NCBI RefSeq assembly: GCF_017743995.1
Contig: NZ_JAGHRB010000021.1
Location: forward strand, 1-55,625
Source: Ruegeria sp. R13_0
GTDB lineage: Bacteria > Pseudomonadota > Alphaproteobacteria > Rhodobacterales > Rhodobacteraceae
Direction: 5' to 3'
Length of the DNA stretch: 55,625 bases
Numbering within the stretch: position 1 is the stretch's first letter; every line of letters starts with the position of its first letter. Shown in pieces: positions 29,985 through 39,608 of the stretch. Made by a program: the position numbers and the translations under genes. The notes beneath the pieces are model-generated. The model made no database searches, was not told the origin of the DNA, and worked only from the letters and a program-made list of their open reading frames with translations.

Positions 29985-32843
29985 ATGGCTGAGCTGAAGA
30001 ATATCGAGGTACGCGGCGCGCGCGAGCATAACCTCAAGAGCATTGACGTGGATATCCCGCGGGACCAGCTGGTGGTGATCACCGGGCTGTCTGGCTCAGG
30101 TAAATCCTCGCTGGCCTTTGACACGATCTATGCCGAGGGGCAGCGCCGCTATGTCGAAAGCCTCTCGGCCTATGCGCGGCAATTCCTCGATATGATGGAA
30201 AAGCCGGATGTGGATCACATCAGCGGGCTGTCTCCTGCAATTTCGATTGAACAAAAGACCACGTCAAAGAACCCTCGCTCGACCGTTGGAACGGTGACCG
30301 AAATCTATGACTACCTGCGATTGCTATTTGCCCGCGCGGGCACGCCCTATAGCCCCGCGACTGGTCAGCCGATCGAAGCACAGCAAGTACAGGACATGGT
30401 CGACCGGATCATGACGATGGAGGAGGGGACACGCGGTTACCTGCTGGCCCCCATCGTGCGCGACCGGAAGGGCGAATACAAAAAAGAGTTCCTGGAACTG
30501 CGAAAGCAGGGCTTCCAGCGCGTCAAGGTGGATGGTGAGTTCTACGAACTTGATGAACCGCCGACATTGGACAAGAAATTCCGCCACGATATCGACGTGG
30601 TTGTGGATCGCCTCGTCGTGCGCGAAGGGATGGAGACGCGACTGGCAGACAGCCTGCGCACCGCTCTGGATTTGGCTGATGGGATCGCGATTTTGGAAAC
30701 CGCGCCGCGCGAAGGGGATCCCGAACGGATTACTTTCAGCGAGAACTTTGCCTGCCCGGTCAGCGGCTTTACGATTCCCGAAATCGAACCGCGCCTCTTT
30801 TCGTTCAACGCCCCGTTCGGGGCCTGCCCGGATTGTGATGGGCTGGGGGTTGAGCTGTTCTTTGACGAACGCCTTGTCGTGCCGGATCAGACATTGAAAC
30901 TGTATGACGGGGCCTTGGCGCCGTGGCGAAAGGGGAAGTCTCCGTATTTCCTGCAAACCATCGAAGCCATCGCGCGCCACTATGAGTTCGACAAGAACAC
31001 ACCGTGGAAAGACCTGCCCAAGAAGGTGCAACAGGTGTTTCTGCGCGGCTCTGGGGATGAGGAAATCCAGTTCCGCTATGATGAGGGCGGGCGTGTCTAT
31101 CAGGTGACACGCAATTTTGAGGGCGTCATTCCGAATATGGAGCGCCGCTACCGCGAGACCGACAGCGCCTGGATTCGGGAAGAGTTTGAGCGCTACCAGA
31201 ACAACCGTCCGTGCGGCACCTGCGAAGGCTACCGCCTGCGCGCCGAAGCCTTGGCCGTGAAGATCGCAGGTCTGCATGTGGGGCAGGTGGTCGAGATGTC
31301 GATCCGTGAGGCTCTGGCCTGGGTCGAAGACGCGCCGAACCATCTGAGCGTTCAGAAGAATGAGATCGCGCGGGCGATTCTGAAAGAGATTCGTGAACGC
31401 CTTGGGTTCCTGAATAACGTGGGTTTGGAATACCTTACGCTGTCGCGTTCAAGTGGTACTTTGTCCGGTGGTGAAAGCCAACGTATCCGGCTTGCAAGCC
31501 AGATCGGATCGGGCCTGACTGGCGTTCTGTATGTTCTGGACGAGCCGTCAATCGGCCTGCACCAACGGGACAATGATCGCCTGCTGGGCACGCTGAAAAA
31601 CCTACGAGATCAGGGCAATACGGTTATCGTCGTTGAGCACGATGAGGAAGCGATCCGTGAGGCCGACTACGTGTTCGACATCGGCCCTGGCGCGGGTGTC
31701 CACGGTGGGCAGGTCGTCAGCAAGGGAACACCCGCCGAAATTACAGCCGATGCGGCATCGGTCACCGGGCAATATCTGGCTGGTACGCGAGAGATTGCGG
31801 TGCCCGCGGAGCGGCGCAAGGGCAACAAGAAAAAGCTGACCGTGGTGAAGGCGACGGGCAATAACCTTAAGAACGTGACGGCCGAGTTCCCTCTGGGCAA
31901 ATTCGTCTGTGTCACTGGCGTATCGGGTGGGGGCAAGTCGACGTTGACAATTGAGACGCTGTTCAAAACGGCCTCAATGCGCTTGAACGGCGCGCGCCAG
32001 ACGCCTGCGCCCTGCGAAACGATCAAAGGGTTAGAGCATCTGGACAAGGTCATCGATATCGACCAACGCCCTATCGGGCGGACTCCGCGTTCGAATCCAG
32101 CGACTTACACCGGGGCGTTCACGCCGATCCGCGACTGGTTCGCCGGATTGCCCGAGGCCAAAGCGCGCGGCTACAAGCCCGGGCGGTTCAGTTTCAACGT
32201 TAAGGGCGGTCGATGTGAGGCGTGTCAGGGCGACGGTGTCATCAAGATCGAGATGCACTTTCTGCCGGATGTCTACGTCACTTGTGAGACCTGCAAGGGC
32301 GCGCGGTACAATCGCGAGACGCTGGAGATCAAATTCAAAGGAAAGTCTATCGCCGACGTGCTGGACATGACGGTCGAAGACGCGCAGGAGTTCTTTAAGG
32401 CCGTTCCGTCGATCCGCGACAAGATGGATGCTCTGGCGCGGGTTGGGCTGGGCTACATCAAAGTGGGCCAACAGGCGACAACGCTGTCCGGAGGGGAAGC
32501 ACAGCGGGTGAAACTGTCGAAAGAGCTATCGAAACGTTCAACAGGGCGGACGCTGTATATTCTGGACGAGCCGACCACGGGTCTGCATTTCGAAGACGTA
32601 CGTAAGCTGTTGGAAGTGCTGCATGAACTGGTCGATCAGGGGAACACGGTTGTCGTGATCGAACACAATCTGGACGTTGTGAAAACCGCGGACCACATCA
32701 TTGATATCGGCCCGGAAGGTGGCGATGGCGGTGGTGAGATCGTGGCGACTGGGACACCGGAAGAGGTGGCCGAGGTCGAGCGGAGCCACACCGGGCGTTA
32801 CCTCAAGCCGATGCTTTCAGGCACACGTGTCGCGGCTGAATAG
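29985..32843 (+). CDS. uvrA: Excinuclease ABC subunit A
   Basis: A 952-residue DNA-damage recognition ATPase of nucleotide-excision repair that loads UvrB at lesions. The first ATPase has [14 protein letters not shown] (Walker A, residues 31-44) and the signature [19 protein letters not shown] near 492; the second has [11 protein letters not shown] near 645 and [15 protein letters not shown] near 830. Zinc-binding CxxC pairs are visible in [24 protein letters not shown] and CETCKGARY. The ATG at 29985 ([18 protein letters not shown]) is the usual beginning; a TTG at 29970 is rejected. A LexA box upstream indicates SOS control. The transcript ends in a hairpin and dispersed repeat element. Confidence 0.96.
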   Translation: MAELKNIEVRGAREHNLKSIDVDIPRDQLVVITGLSGSGKSSLAFDTIYAEGQRRYVESLSAYARQFLDMMEKPDVDHISGLSPAISIEQKTTSKNPRSTVGTVTEIYDYLRLLFARAGTPYSPATGQPIEAQQVQDMVDRIMTMEEGTRGYLLAPIVRDRKGEYKKEFLELRKQGFQRVKVDGEFYELDEPPTLDKKFRHDIDVVVDRLVVREGMETRLADSLRTALDLADGIAILETAPREGDPERITFSENFACPVSGFTIPEIEPRLFSFNAPFGACPDCDGLGVELFFDERLVVPDQTLKLYDGALAPWRKGKSPYFLQTIEAIARHYEFDKNTPWKDLPKKVQQVFLRGSGDEEIQFRYDEGGRVYQVTRNFEGVIPNMERRYRETDSAWIREEFERYQNNRPCGTCEGYRLRAEALAVKIAGLHVGQVVEMSIREALAWVEDAPNHLSVQKNEIARAILKEIRERLGFLNNVGLEYLTLSRSSGTLSGGESQRIRLASQIGSGLTGVLYVLDEPSIGLHQRDNDRLLGTLKNLRDQGNTVIVVEHDEEAIREADYVFDIGPGAGVHGGQVVSKGTPAEITADAASVTGQYLAGTREIAVPAERRKGNKKKLTVVKATGNNLKNVTAEFPLGKFVCVTGVSGGGKSTLTIETLFKTASMRLNGARQTPAPCETIKGLEHLDKVIDIDQRPIGRTPRSNPATYTGAFTPIRDWFAGLPEAKARGYKPGRFSFNVKGGRCEACQGDGVIKIEMHFLPDVYVTCETCKGARYNRETLEIKFKGKSIADVLDMTVEDAQEFFKAVPSIRDKMDALARVGLGYIKVGQQATTLSGGEAQRVKLSKELSKRSTGRTLYILDEPTTGLHFEDVRKLLEVLHELVDQGNTVVVIEHNLDVVKTADHIIDIGPEGGDGGGEIVATGTPEEVAEVERSHTGRYLKPMLSGTRVAAE

Positions 32844-32861
32844 GCTGCGACACGGTTTTAT

Positions 32862-32912
32862 GCGAGGCTCTGCCTCGCGCTCCGGGATATTTTTAGCCAG
32901 ATGAATGAAGGA
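32862..32912 (+). repeat. Hairpin plus second copy of the dispersed repeat, after uvrA
   Basis: A 7-bp hairpin GCGAGGC-TCT-GCCTCGC (32862-32878) is followed by GATATTTTTAGCCAGATGAA at 32886-32905, with the match to the 10016 copy running to 32912. The hairpin followed by ATATTTTT likely ends the uvrA transcript. The layout is the same as behind the Lrp-type gene. Confidence 0.7.
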
Positions 32913-32937
32913 TCTTTGTTCTTTATTCTCGTGTGCC

Positions 32938-33810
32938 TTATTCTCGGCTGCGTTTTTCAAATCTGGGCAGCATGGCTGAGAAGTCCTGGCCCAAACCACC
33001 TTCGGCCTCGACGAATTGCTGGTAGAGCGCGGTTGCGGCTTGGCCCATCGGGGTGTCGGCATCGACGCTTTCGGCAGCTTGCTGGCTGAGGCGCAGGTCT
33101 TTCAACATCAATTCGGCGGCGAAGCCCGGTTGATAGCCATTATCCGCAGGGCTGGTAGGGCCGACTCCGGGGGCGGGGCAGTAGGCGTTCATGGTCCAAC
33201 TATAGCCGGAGGACGTGCTGACCACGTCGAACATCTTTTGCCGGTCCAGACCCAGTTTGTCGGCCAACGCGAAAGCCTCGCAGGTTGCGATCATGGTGAC
33301 GCCGAGGATCATGTTGTTGCAGATTTTTGCTGCCTGTCCAGCGCCGGCCTCACCGCAATGCACGGCTTTTTGCCCCATGATGTCGAAGAGCGGGGCGGCT
33401 TTGGCAAAGGCGTCGGATGATCCGCCAGCCATGAAGGTCAGGGTACCGGCCGAGGCCCCTCCGATTCCGCCGGAAACTGGCGCGTCCACGGACAGAAGAT
33501 GCGCAGCGATGGCTTGCTCTGCCACGGCTCGGGCGCTGTCTACGTCGACAGTCGAACAGTCTATCAACACCGCGCCCTGTTGCATGGCCGGGATGATCTG
33601 GTTGGCAACCGCGCGCAGGATGTCGCCATTCGGCAGCATGGTGATGACGGCATCTGCGCCCGAGACGGCCTCGGTTGCGGATTGCGCGTTCGTCACGCCA
33701 TCAACGCTAACGCCCGCCGTGTCGAAACCTGTCACCTGATGCCCGGCCTTCGCGAGGTTGGCCGCCATCGGCGCGCCCATATTGCCCAAGCCGATAAAAC
33801 CGATTTGCAT
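32938..33810 (-). CDS. mmsB: 3-hydroxyisobutyrate dehydrogenase
   Basis: A 290-residue NAD-dependent beta-hydroxyacid dehydrogenase that oxidises 3-hydroxyisobutyrate to methylmalonate semialdehyde in valine breakdown. It begins with the Rossmann motif IGFIGLGNMGAPMAANLAKAGH, followed by the substrate-binding DAPVSGGIGGASAGTLTFMAGG near 109-130 and the catalytic lysine K162 in GQAAKICNNM. The C-terminal MLKDLRLSQQAAES supplies more of the active site. It starts 3 bp after the hydrolase stop, in the same operon, which makes the valine role secure compared with the related tartronate-semialdehyde reductases. Its product is the substrate of MmsA, encoded 6 kb away. Confidence 0.93.
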   Translation of the reverse strand: MQIGFIGLGNMGAPMAANLAKAGHQVTGFDTAGVSVDGVTNAQSATEAVSGADAVITMLPNGDILRAVANQIIPAMQQGAVLIDCSTVDVDSARAVAEQAIAAHLLSVDAPVSGGIGGASAGTLTFMAGGSSDAFAKAAPLFDIMGQKAVHCGEAGAGQAAKICNNMILGVTMIATCEAFALADKLGLDRQKMFDVVSTSSGYSWTMNAYCPAPGVGPTSPADNGYQPGFAAELMLKDLRLSQQAAESVDADTPMGQAATALYQQFVEAEGGLGQDFSAMLPRFEKRSRE

Positions 33811-33813
33811 CTC

Positions 33814-34854
33814 TTAATCCTCCTGAAAAGTCAGTGCGTTCGCGCCAAGCGGTTGCAGCATTTTCGAAACCGCAACAGCGGGTACTTTCATGTCCGGGTA
33901 CTGCCAGCCTGGGCTACGATCTCTATCTATGATCAGCGCGCGGATGCCTTCGATGAGATCTCCGTGTTCTTGCGCGCGGTAGGTGAAGCGATACTCCATA
34001 TCCAATGCACGATGCATGGTCAGGGACGGGCCGCGCAGGCGGTGGATCATCTCAACCGTGCAGGCCATGGAGAGCGGGGCATGCTGGCCCATCATGTCCA
34101 GCGCTTTCGATGTGAAATCAGTATCCTCGGAGCGAAGGGTGATGAGGATATCCTCGAGTGTCTCGCCTCCAAAATACTGATCGATCTCGGATTGCATCTG
34201 CTGCAGTTTCCCGTCGTGCGCGGGTTGGGCGTGGTCGGTTACAAGCTCAGCATTGCCAGACGCCTCAAGCAGTTCGATCAGGTCCGGCCACGTGGCCTGA
34301 GGGATGAAGTGATCGGCGAAACCGGCGTAGATGGCATCCGCCGGTCCCATCCGGAATGCTGTGAGGCCCAGATATTCGCCCAGCCGCCCAGGTGCTAAGG
34401 CCAACATCAACGAGCCGCCGACATCCGGAACCAGTCCGATCGCGCATTCAGGCATCGAGATTTTCGAGGTCTCTCCGACCACGCGATGGGTTCCGTGGCA
34501 GCCGATGCCGACTCCGCCGCCCATGGTGAAACCCTGCAGAAAGCTGATGATGGGTTTGGGGTATGCGAAGATCAGCGCATTCAAGCGGTATTCATCGCGC
34601 CAGAAGGTTTGCCCGTGCGAGAAATCCCCCGCGAGTCCGGTTTCATAGAGTTTGGCAATGTCGCCGCCTGCGCAAAAGGCTTTGTCGCCCTCGGCGTCGA
34701 GGATGATCAGGTCGACCTCGTCGTCCTCACGCCAGTTGCGCAGGGCGGTGTCTATGGCCAAGCACATCTCATAGCTTAGGGCGTTCAATGCCTTTGGGCG
34801 GGTCAGGGTGATGCGCCCGGCGCGACCGATTGTGCGAATGTCGATGTCAGGCAT
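33814..34854 (-). CDS. 3-hydroxyisobutyryl-CoA hydrolase (enoyl-CoA hydratase/isomerase fold)
   Basis: A 346-residue crotonase-fold enzyme that frees 3-hydroxyisobutyrate from its CoA ester, preventing build-up of reactive methacrylyl-CoA. The oxyanion-hole stretch AFCAGGDIAKLYE is near residue 60, GGGVGIGCHGTHRVVGE near 112, and the catalytic region SMPECAIGLVPDVGGSLML near 132. The C-terminal extension of about 90 residues (LRGPSLTMHRALDMEYRF) distinguishes hydrolases of this type from ordinary enoyl-CoA hydratases of about 260 residues. It sits between the acyl-CoA dehydrogenase (7 bp) and mmsB (3 bp), giving the reaction order of the valine pathway. Confidence 0.92.
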   Translation of the reverse strand: MPDIDIRTIGRAGRITLTRPKALNALSYEMCLAIDTALRNWREDDEVDLIILDAEGDKAFCAGGDIAKLYETGLAGDFSHGQTFWRDEYRLNALIFAYPKPIISFLQGFTMGGGVGIGCHGTHRVVGETSKISMPECAIGLVPDVGGSLMLALAPGRLGEYLGLTAFRMGPADAIYAGFADHFIPQATWPDLIELLEASGNAELVTDHAQPAHDGKLQQMQSEIDQYFGGETLEDILITLRSEDTDFTSKALDMMGQHAPLSMACTVEMIHRLRGPSLTMHRALDMEYRFTYRAQEHGDLIEGIRALIIDRDRSPGWQYPDMKVPAVAVSKMLQPLGANALTFQED

Positions 34855-34861
34855 GATCCCC

Positions 34862-36004
34862 TCAGGTCCCGGCCAGCAGGTGGCGCGCTACGATTACGCG
34901 CATGATTTCGTTTGTGCCTTCGAGTATTTGATGCACCCGCAGGTCGCGTACAAGCTTTTCGATGCCATAGTCGGCAAGATAGCCATAGCCGCCATGCAAT
35001 TGCAGGCATTGATCCACGACGTTTGAGCCGGTCTCGGTCACGAATTTCTTGGCCATTGCGCAGAATTTCGACGCATCCGGCGCGCCTTGATCCAGTTTCC
35101 AGGCGGCCTGTCGCAGGAAGGTGCGCGCGGCCTGCAATTCGATCTCCATATCGGCGAGGCGGAATTGCAGGGCCTGGAACTGGTCGATGGATTGCCCGAA
35201 CGCCTTCCGTTCAGACATATATTGCAGGGTCATGTCCAACCCGGCCTGCGCAGCCCCAAGCGAGCAGGAGGCGATGTTCAGACGCCCTCCATCAAGGCCC
35301 ATCATGGCGTATTTGAAACCGTCCCCTTCAGTGCCGACCAGATTGCCCGCTGGGATGTTGCAATCGTCGAACTGGACCTGCGCCGTGGGTTGGCTTTTCC
35401 AACCCATCTTCTGTTCCAGCGCACCAAAGCTCAGACCTGGTGTGCCGTCTTCGACATAGACGGTCGAGATTCCTTTTGGACCTTCCGTGCCCGTGCGGAC
35501 CATGCAGACATAGGCATCCGAGTATCCGCCACCCGAGATAAAGGCCTTGGTGCCGTTCAGCGTGTAGCCCTCGTTCGTGCGCTCGGCCCTCGTCTTCAAC
35601 GCGGCGGCGTCTGAGCCGGAGCCGGGTTCGGTCAGGCAGTAGCTTAGCACTGTGTTCAGGCTCAGAACGTCGGGCATGACCCGCGATTTCAGCTCATCAC
35701 TGGCGAAACTGTCCAGCATCTTGGCGCACATATTGTGGATCGACAGGAACGCCGCGACCGAGGGGCATGCCATGGACAGCGCCTCAAACACGAGGGTTGC
35801 GTCGAGACGGCTGAGGTCGGCCCCGCCGCTGTCTTCCGAGACGTAGAGCGCGCCAAAGCCAAGCTCTCCGATGCGCGGCCAAAGCTCTTTGGGGATTGTG
35901 CCTTCGGCCTCCCACTGGCGGGCGAAGGGGGCGATGTTGTCCTGCCCAAATCCGTAGGCCATATCGAAAATGGCTGTTTGTTCCTCGGTCAGCCCGAAAT
36001 CCAT
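34862..36004 (-). CDS. Acyl-CoA dehydrogenase, probably isobutyryl-CoA dehydrogenase
   Basis: A 380-residue FAD enzyme that introduces a 2,3 double bond in an acyl-CoA and passes electrons to ETF. Recognisable blocks are YCLTEPGSGSDAAALKTRA near 120, ISGGGYSDAYVCMVRT near 155, the RKAFGQSIDQFQALQFRLADM helix near 263, and QLHGGYGYLADYGIEKLVRDLRVHQILEGTNEI at the end, with catalytic base E362 in LEGT. The operon with the hydroxyisobutyryl-CoA hydrolase and mmsB points to isobutyryl-CoA. ATG at 36004 gives the standard beginning MDFGLTEEQ; the extra 16 codons upstream are rejected. First gene of the operon. Confidence 0.92.
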   Translation of the reverse strand: MDFGLTEEQTAIFDMAYGFGQDNIAPFARQWEAEGTIPKELWPRIGELGFGALYVSEDSGGADLSRLDATLVFEALSMACPSVAAFLSIHNMCAKMLDSFASDELKSRVMPDVLSLNTVLSYCLTEPGSGSDAAALKTRAERTNEGYTLNGTKAFISGGGYSDAYVCMVRTGTEGPKGISTVYVEDGTPGLSFGALEQKMGWKSQPTAQVQFDDCNIPAGNLVGTEGDGFKYAMMGLDGGRLNIASCSLGAAQAGLDMTLQYMSERKAFGQSIDQFQALQFRLADMEIELQAARTFLRQAAWKLDQGAPDASKFCAMAKKFVTETGSNVVDQCLQLHGGYGYLADYGIEKLVRDLRVHQILEGTNEIMRVIVARHLLAGT

Positions 36005-36096
36005 TGCGCACCCTCCCACAGGCAAAGAATTGAACGATTGTTTATTTCGCAATCGTTACAGAACTATTTCAGGATGAGCAATCCTGAGGCTGTTCA

Positions 36097-37212
36097 CTAG
36101 AGGTCCGCGTGAAACTCTTCGATCAGATGGCGGACAACGGCCTGGCCTGGGTCTTCGCCTTTCGCAACAGCTTCGGCATGGACGCGCCGTTGGCGGGTGG
36201 CGGAGGTGCCTGTCTCGGCGATCTGACGCAGGCGAGCTAGTTCGGTCATGGTCCCCAACGCCTCGGCATCTTCAGCTAGCATCCCCATGAGTTCGCCGAT
36301 CAGCTCGGCCATGGGTTTGATCGACCGATCCCCAAAATCAATCAGCCCTTCGCCGACCCCATAGCGCTGCGCGCGCCAGCGGTTTTCACCGATCAGGAAG
36401 CGGTCATACTGTCGCCAGCGCAGATTGCGGGCCTTCAGGCGACACAGCATACGGGTCAGGGCCTGCACGAGAGCGGCCAGAGATAAGGTGTGCTCAAGCC
36501 GCGGCTGGACGTCCATGATGCGTGTTTCCAGCGTCGGGAATCGATGGGAGGGGCGTAGATCCCACCATATTTTCGTGGTGTCCTCGATCACGCCAAGCTC
36601 GACCAGGACGCCGGTTGTGCGTTCGTACTCGCTCCAACTGTTGTAGACCGGCGGCAATCCCGTGCGCGGCAGGTTGTCGAACACGGTCAGGCGGTAGGAG
36701 GACAGCCCCGTATCCTCTCCATTCCAGAAAGGGGAGGACGCCGAAAGCGCCAGCAGATGGGGTAGGAAGTAACTGAGTTGCGGCATCAGGTCTGCGCGTA
36801 GGGCCGGGTCCTCAACCCCCACATGCACATGCATCCCGCAAATCAGCATCCGCCGTGCAACGCCGCCCAAAGCGTGTTGCAGCGCGTCGTAACGCTCTTT
36901 GCGTGTGTGGTGCTGTTTTTTCCAATCGGCAAAAGGATGGCAGGACACGGCGATCGGGCTGAGGTTATACTCGGCGGCCCGTTTGGACACACATGAGCGC
37001 AGACGCCTGAGATCTTCGCGCGCGCTTTTGACAGTCGTGTGTGGGCGGGTTCCAACTTCGATCTGGCATTGCAGGAACTCGGGGCTGACCTGTCCTTCGA
37101 AATCCGCTTGGCAAGCTTCCATCAATGCGGCAGGGGCCTCGGCCAGATGCAGGCTGTCGCGGTCGACCAGCAGGTATTCTTCTTCAATGCCGATCGTGAA
37201 ATCTTGTTGCAT
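36097..37212 (-). CDS. Carboxylate-amine ligase, glutamate-cysteine ligase family 2 (YbdK-like)
   Basis: A 371-residue ATP-dependent ligase of the GCS2 family. The nucleotide/metal motif [10 protein letters not shown] is at residues 8-17, [17 protein letters not shown] near 43, [19 protein letters not shown] near 128, and the C-terminal [18 protein letters not shown] region near 284. YbdK shows weak glutamate-cysteine ligase activity in E. coli, but the natural substrates of this group are mostly unknown. The start at 37212 (AGGTAGG 3 nt upstream) gives the normal length; ATG at 37227 is an alternative. It lies downstream of an intergenic GC hairpin (37288-37308) and does not look like part of the valine operon. 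Confidence 0.88.
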   Translation of the reverse strand: MQQDFTIGIEEEYLLVDRDSLHLAEAPAALMEACQADFEGQVSPEFLQCQIEVGTRPHTTVKSAREDLRRLRSCVSKRAAEYNLSPIAVSCHPFADWKKQHHTRKERYDALQHALGGVARRMLICGMHVHVGVEDPALRADLMPQLSYFLPHLLALSASSPFWNGEDTGLSSYRLTVFDNLPRTGLPPVYNSWSEYERTTGVLVELGVIEDTTKIWWDLRPSHRFPTLETRIMDVQPRLEHTLSLAALVQALTRMLCRLKARNLRWRQYDRFLIGENRWRAQRYGVGEGLIDFGDRSIKPMAELIGELMGMLAEDAEALGTMTELARLRQIAETGTSATRQRRVHAEAVAKGEDPGQAVVRHLIEEFHADL

Positions 37213-37351
37213 GGGCCTACCTGCCATTTTCCAATGCAATCAGTGAATACGTAAATCAACGTTTTGCCAAGGGTTTGCCGCTGCGCCGCTTGCGGAGCGA
37301 CCGCAAGCAGCGCTAAGGAACGGGCAGCAATGCGATAACGGAGCCGGCCTC

Positions 37352-38203
37352 GTGAAACCCAGAAAATTCCCGCAGATCAACGCAGCCCTTGATGAGCTGG
37401 GGGTAAAGCTGGTCGACAAGGTGACCGAACAGGACGAACGCGCCCGGCTTGAGGCGTTCGAACGGGCAGGCGGGCTGGAGCGCCCCGCTTACGCGCTGTC
37501 ACCGGGGATGGAAGGTTTCGACATCGCGCAGCTGATCGCCGAATACGGTCAACACCAGGATGCGCTGGAGGCCTTGAAGGACCCAGCCCGGAACCAGACG
37601 GGATACCGGCTGGGCAATGGCTATTACGACAGCCCGGATGCCGACGCTCTGTATCTGATGATCCGCAGGTTCAAACCGAAACGCGTGATCGAGGTCGGCT
37701 GCGGCAATTCAACCCGCGTTACGCGGCAAGCCATCCTTGACGGAGGGTTGGACACGCAGATCATAGCCATCGACCCGTACCCTCGTGCGGATATCGCGCA
37801 TGTGGTCGATGCGTTCGAACAAAAACGGCTGGAGGAGGTCGATCCGGCTCTGTTCGAACAACTTGAGGCCGGGGACGTTCTGTTCATCGATTCCAGCCAT
37901 GTTGTCAGGATGAGCAATGACGTAGCGCATCTCTTCTGCCGCATTATCCCGACGCTGAAACCGGGCGTTGTCATCCATGTGCATGATGTTTTTTTACCTT
38001 ACGAATATCCCAAGCGGTTCTTCTATGATTGCCCCGGTTGGGGTGAGCAGTACATGCTGCATGCCCTGCTGCAATCCGGCGCGTTTTCAATGCTTTGGCC
38101 GGGGTATTACCTGCAACAGGACCGCGCTGATGCGTGTGAGGCGCTGCCGTTTCTGAACGATGGTCGGGCGCAGAGTATCTGGGTTCAGATCAAAGAACAG
38201 TGA
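37352..38203 (+). CDS. Class I SAM-dependent methyltransferase (Methyltransf_24 type), GTG start
   Basis: A 283-residue protein whose central part has the SAM-binding motif VIEVGCGNSTRVTRQAIL near residue 111, the acidic IIAIDPYPRADIAH strand and DVLFIDSSHVVRMSNDVAHLFCRIIPTLKPGVVIHVHDVFLP, a block typical of Methyltransf_24 proteins found in polysaccharide and natural-product gene clusters. An N-terminal helical part of about 80 residues precedes it. The GTG at 37352 follows GGAG by 8 nt and is the only start with good spacing. No sugar gene neighbours reveal the acceptor. The gene seems to stand alone and ends just before the fasciclin gene. Confidence 0.85.
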   Translation: MKPRKFPQINAALDELGVKLVDKVTEQDERARLEAFERAGGLERPAYALSPGMEGFDIAQLIAEYGQHQDALEALKDPARNQTGYRLGNGYYDSPDADALYLMIRRFKPKRVIEVGCGNSTRVTRQAILDGGLDTQIIAIDPYPRADIAHVVDAFEQKRLEEVDPALFEQLEAGDVLFIDSSHVVRMSNDVAHLFCRIIPTLKPGVVIHVHDVFLPYEYPKRFFYDCPGWGEQYMLHALLQSGAFSMLWPGYYLQQDRADACEALPFLNDGRAQSIWVQIKEQ

Positions 38204-38274
38204 TCCTAAAGTGATCCGGTGTGAAACATGCGCCGTAAACCTTTCCATAACAAGCTGGAGAGGAGAAGACAGCC

Positions 38275-38751
38275 ATGTTTCGTCGCACATTGATGGGCGC
38301 TGCCGCCGCCGTTGCACTTGCCATGCCGATCAAGGCTCAGGCAGCTGACATCGTTGACACCGCCGTATCTGCGGGATCGTTCACCACACTGGTCGCAGCT
38401 GTTCAGGCCGCCGGTCTGGTCGACACGCTGAAGGGCAACGGTCCGTTCACCGTTTTCGCACCGACGGATGAGGCGTTTGCTGCTCTGCCCGAAGGCACGG
38501 TGGAAAGCCTGCTGCTGCCGGAAAACAAGGACAAGCTGGTTGAGATTCTGACCTACCACGTCGTACCTGCCAAGGTGATGTCGGGCGATATCGCTGGCAA
38601 GCGCGCGAAGGTTCTGACCGTTCAGGGCGATCGTCTGAGCGTCAATGCAAAAAATGGCGTCCGCGTGAATGGTGCTGATGTGGTGCAGGCCGACATCGAA
38701 GCGAGCAATGGCGTTATCCATGTGGTCGATGAGGTTATTCTGCCTGAATGA
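38275..38751 (+). CDS. Fasciclin-domain exported protein
   Basis: A 158-residue protein with a signal peptide ([23 protein letters not shown]) and one fasciclin domain (residues 25-158). The family blocks are clear: [53 protein letters not shown], and the C-terminal [19 protein letters not shown]. Fasciclin proteins act outside the cytoplasm, in adhesion or in binding small hydrophobic ligands; in marine alphaproteobacteria the role is not defined. A GGAGAGGAGAAG stretch forms the ribosome-binding region. It is followed by a bidirectional terminator shared with the convergent transpeptidase gene. Confidence 0.92.
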   Translation: MFRRTLMGAAAAVALAMPIKAQAADIVDTAVSAGSFTTLVAAVQAAGLVDTLKGNGPFTVFAPTDEAFAALPEGTVESLLLPENKDKLVEILTYHVVPAKVMSGDIAGKRAKVLTVQGDRLSVNAKNGVRVNGADVVQADIEASNGVIHVVDEVILPE

Positions 38752-38773
38752 CTTTGGCACCTCGCCAAACAAA

Positions 38774-38800
38774 AAGCCCCGGTCCTGATGGCCGGGGCTT
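38774..38800. terminator. Bidirectional terminator between fasciclin and transpeptidase genes
   Basis: A 9-bp perfect stem AAGCCCCGG/CCGGGGCTT with a 9-nt loop, A run before and T-rich sequence after. Confidence 0.82.
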
Positions 38801-38821
38801 TGCTGTTCTTGGGTTTGGACC

Positions 38822-39421
38822 TCAGACCAAACGTACCTGCGTACCGATTTGGACCAGCGGGTACAGTTCTTCCACATGTTGGTTGTAAAGGCCGATGCAG
38901 CCGGAGGAACTCTGCCGTCCGATCTTGCGGGTGTCGTGGGTTCCATGGACCAGATAAGCTGGCCAGCCCAGATACATCGCACGCGTGCCCAGCGGGTTGC
39001 CGGGGTCACCACCCTCCATCCGAACGGGCAGAGACGGATCGCGTTCGCGCATTGAGGCGGTCGGTGTCCATGTCGGGTTTTCGGCCTTACGGACAACCTT
39101 GGTGTAGCCGCGTTTGGTCAATTCCTCACTCATCGGGACAGAGCTGGGGTACAGTTTATACGTCCCGTCCGGTCCCCAATAGTGAACCGCGCGGCTCGTG
39201 ATGTCGGCCAGCAGGCAACCCGCGCCCAGCTCATCGAAATGGTCTTGCCAGTTCTGTTGCGAGAAGGACGAAACATTGCGGCGGACCGGCAGTTGCGTGC
39301 TGATCGCATCTTCAGTTTGCGGGAACGCATCGGAGCTTTGCGCGCGGACGAGGGCCGGAGTGGCCAGAACGGATGCAGCCCCCAAAAGGGCCGAACGGCG
39401 AGTCATGTTGGATTTGGACAA
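38822..39421 (-). CDS. L,D-transpeptidase (YkuD), exported, apparent TTG start
   Basis: A 199-residue cell-wall enzyme that makes 3-3 cross-links in peptidoglycan or attaches proteins to it. The export signal has a twin-arginine-like start (MTRRSALLGAASVLATPALVRAQ). The YkuD active site is H159 in YLVHGTHD and the nucleophile C175 in SSSGCIGLYN. The stretch MEGGDPGNPLGTRAMYLGWPAY is typical of the ErfK/YbiS group. A strong GGAGG (39427-39431) is 5 nt before the TTG at 39421 and 20 nt before the ATG at 39406, so the TTG start is preferred; the ATG would remove five residues only. Confidence 0.9.
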   Translation of the reverse strand: MSKSNMTRRSALLGAASVLATPALVRAQSSDAFPQTEDAISTQLPVRRNVSSFSQQNWQDHFDELGAGCLLADITSRAVHYWGPDGTYKLYPSSVPMSEELTKRGYTKVVRKAENPTWTPTASMRERDPSLPVRMEGGDPGNPLGTRAMYLGWPAYLVHGTHDTRKIGRQSSSGCIGLYNQHVEELYPLVQIGTQVRLV

Positions 39422-39564
39422 GGCGACCTCCGGAGGTTCAATCTGCTCGAATATATAGTTGCGCCGAAAATATTTGCCAGCGTCGCAAATAGCCAGCCTC
39501 TACAGTTTGAATTTATCGTGAGAATCCGGGTTTTGGAGGGTTCTGGCGGAACCCTGCCAATGAA

Positions 39565-39589
39565 AAACCCGGCCAGAGCGGCCGGGTTT
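39565..39589 (-). terminator. Intrinsic terminator of mmsA
   Basis: A 10-bp perfect stem AAACCCGGCC/GGCCGGGTTT with a 5-nt loop, followed on the minus strand by TTTTTC. It lies 19 bp after the mmsA stop. Confidence 0.88.
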
Positions 39590-39608
39590 GAACAGATTTG
39601 GCTTTGGA

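Noticed and set aside
37288..37308. GC hairpin between the YbdK-like and methyltransferase genes as a riboswitch or small RNA
   Set aside because: A single 8-bp hairpin without further structure or T run; it may be a simple upstream structure, and nothing ties it to a known class.
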